13,970 nt of DNA from an uncultured bacterium. GTDB lineage: Bacteria; Patescibacteriota; Minisyncoccia; Phycocordibacterales; CAIZLB01. Both the position numbers and the translations under genes were made by a program. The notes beneath the pieces were generated by a model. That model was not told the origin of the DNA and did no database searches. It saw nothing but the letters and a program-made list of their open reading frames with translations. The stretch spans positions 1 to 13,970 of the forward strand of contig CAIPFZ010000040.1 of assembly GCA_903864515.1 (NCBI GenBank). The letters are read 5' to 3'. Positions 12,889 through 13,970 of this stretch are shown in pieces. How positions within the stretch are numbered: position 1 is the first letter of the stretch; each line of letters opens with the position of its first letter.

Positions 12889-13970
12889 TTATTCCTTAAA
12901 TAAAACAGGTCGTTTACTCCATTGGAATAATAGAATTGAAAAATCAACTGAATTCACCTTCATATCACGATTAATATCTACGTAAGAATTTTTAAATGGA
13001 TATGGAGTTTTCCAAAAGGCCAACATTATTGAAAAATCAACTGAATTCACCTTACCATCCCGGTTAAAATCTGCGCTGGTAGAATTTACATTTGTTGTTA
13101 CGACTGTATTTGAACTTCCACCACCCCCACCTCCTCCACCACCCCCACCTGGATTAGTAACAGGTGGAGTAACAGGAGCTGCTGTTGTAACAGTAAATGA
13201 TTGAATAGCCTCAGATGAATCTGAACCAAATCTGACAATCAAATGGAACCAATAATTTCCAGCAGTAGGAACTGTTGAGTTTAATATAGTATCAAAATCA
13301 ACATGAGGTTGAATAAGTATAGCTGCGGTTGAATTAAATATGTCATCACCTCCTCCACATGTATTTAATTCAGAATTAGTAACACACCACGTATACTGGT
13401 ATTCATAAGCTGTATCTCCATCATTTGTTATTCTAACGGCTGTTGCAATACCAGGTGTTATTAAATCATCAAAGCTCCTAATAAGAACTTGAGCTGGCGA
13501 TCCTGGTGTTCCACTCACTTCTGACGATGCAAACCCTGGTCCTATAATATTTTTAGCATAAACTCTAAAATCATATGAATTATTATTTGCCAAGCTTGTT
13601 ACTGTTGCAAAAGGATTAGTACTTATTCCATCATTAAATACTGACCATACTCCTCCGTCTGTTAATTTATATTCAATAACATAGTCAGTCAAAACTGAAC
13701 CACCATTTGAAACAGGGGCTGACCATGAAAGATTTGCACTATTATTTCCAATTATTATAGCTAAGTTTGTTGGTGAACCAGGAACAGCGGCAGGAACTAT
13801 AGCATTACTTGTAGGAGATGAGACACTCATTCCAACCTCATTCGTCGCTGTCACAGCAAATGTATAGGGTACTCCATTTGTTAAGCCGAACATAGTAATA
13901 ATAGTATCTGTAGTTGTTGCAGTATGACCGCCAACATTTGATGTAATTGTGTAGTATAGAATTGTCGAAC
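12889..13970 (-). CDS. Secreted FN3 protein with C-terminal type I dockerin (5' end outside the window)
   Basis: The frame is open to the window edge (first whole codon at 13968), so the N-terminus and any signal peptide are missing; 359 residues are visible. In order: the end of an FN3 domain (FGLTNGVPYTFAVTATNEVG), a complete FN3 domain (SPTNLAII to SSEVSGTPG), an Ig-like domain (about 165-270) with two Cys (WCVTN, NTCGGG), a Pro/Gly linker with 11 consecutive Gly, and a dockerin of two F-hand calcium loops, DFNRDGKVNSVD and DINRDMKVNSVD, with D-x-N-x-D and D at position 12 in both. Each is followed by a helix, FSIMLAFW or FSILLFQW. Dockerins plug into cohesins; the adjacent downstream gene encodes two cohesin-like modules. 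No catalytic domain is visible, so a binding or adhesion role is the safest inference. Confidence 0.9.
   Translation of the reverse strand, partial: STILYYTITSNVGGHTATTTDTIITMFGLTNGVPYTFAVTATNEVGMSVSSPTSNAIVPAAVPGSPTNLAIIIGNNSANLSWSAPVSNGGSVLTDYVIEYKLTDGGVWSVFNDGISTNPFATVTSLANNNSYDFRVYAKNIIGPGFASSEVSGTPGSPAQVLIRSFDDLITPGIATAVRITNDGDTAYEYQYTWCVTNSELNTCGGGDDIFNSTAAILIQPHVDFDTILNSTVPTAGNYWFHLIVRFGSDSSEAIQSFTVTTAAPVTPPVTNPGGGGGGGGGGGSSNTVVTTNVNSTSADFNRDGKVNSVDFSIMLAFWKTPYPFKNSYVDINRDMKVNSVDFSILLFQWSKRPVLFKE
12935..13053 (-). repeat. 26-base direct repeat encoding the two dockerin F-hands
   Basis: The segments 12935-12960 and 13028-13053 are identical over 26 bases, with a 93-base (31-codon) period, and encode KVNSVDFS in both F-hand loops. 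Identity at synonymous sites suggests recent duplication or gene conversion between the two calcium loops. Confidence 0.85.
13117..13149 (-). repeat. Gly11 linker built from a repeated 15-base unit
   Basis: Eleven Gly codons; the coding strand is GGTGGGGGTGGTGGA, then GGA, then the same 15 bases again. The tandem structure could change in length by slippage and sets the tether between the Ig-like domain and the dockerin. Confidence 0.8.

Noticed and set aside
12935..13053. CRISPR-like spaced repeat
   Set aside because: Only two copies, inside a coding frame, explained by the two dockerin loops.
1..13970. UGA recoding (genetic code 25, as in some CPR phyla)
   Set aside because: TGA ends genes at 2761-2763 and 5672-5674, an RF2 gene is present, and no gene here needs TGA as sense.

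Overview
The window looks like part of the genome of a Candidate Phyla Radiation (Patescibacteria, probably Parcubacteria/Paceibacteria-like) bacterium. This assignment is an inference. It rests on low G+C (75 of 240 bases, 31%, hand-counted in 2401-2640), very tight gene packing, near absence of Shine-Dalgarno sites, three GspG/PilA-like prepilins, a poly-glycine plus dockerin surface protein beside a cohesin protein, a split transketolase and an unusually short release factor 2. UGA is used as a stop (2761-2763, 5672-5674) and an RF2 gene is present, so the UGA=Gly code of Gracilibacteria/Absconditabacteria is excluded.

Layout. 1-4293 (+): a polysaccharide/glycan operon with a sugar-nucleotide epimerase/dehydratase whose 5' end carries an in-frame stop, a family 2-like glycosyltransferase, an HlpA-like glycosyltransferase, a SAM methyltransferase and a second GT2; genes abut or overlap by a few bases. 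4294-5311 (+): after a strong terminator comes a self-contained, G+C-rich (about 49%) single-gene unit for a PEP-CTERM-type secreted protein with its own promoter, about 100-base leader and terminator. 5327-8717: two inverted copies of one module, a small single-helix membrane protein followed directly by a prepilin, converge on either side of an orphan transketolase C-terminal-half gene. 8781-9803 (-): RF2 (prfB) downstream of tRNA-Thr(CGT). 9828-10415 (+): a third, GspG-like prepilin. 10430-13970 (-): a membrane-anchored protein with two cohesin-like modules, preceded by a secreted FN3 protein ending in a dockerin and running off the window.

How it fits together. The window is dominated by cell-surface functions: glycan synthesis, type IV pilin-like subunits with their small membrane partners, and a possible cohesin-dockerin pair able to hold a secreted FN3 protein on the membrane. 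The observations most worth following are (i) the neighbouring cohesin and dockerin genes, (ii) the cohesin gene being an apparent fusion of two tandem signal-peptide/cohesin/TM genes with an A8 run exactly at the seam, (iii) the repeated small-TM/pilin module, (iv) the foreign-looking PEP-CTERM cassette beside the glycan genes, and (v) four genes whose TATAAT box lies only 6-9 bases before the ATG, predicting leaderless mRNAs.
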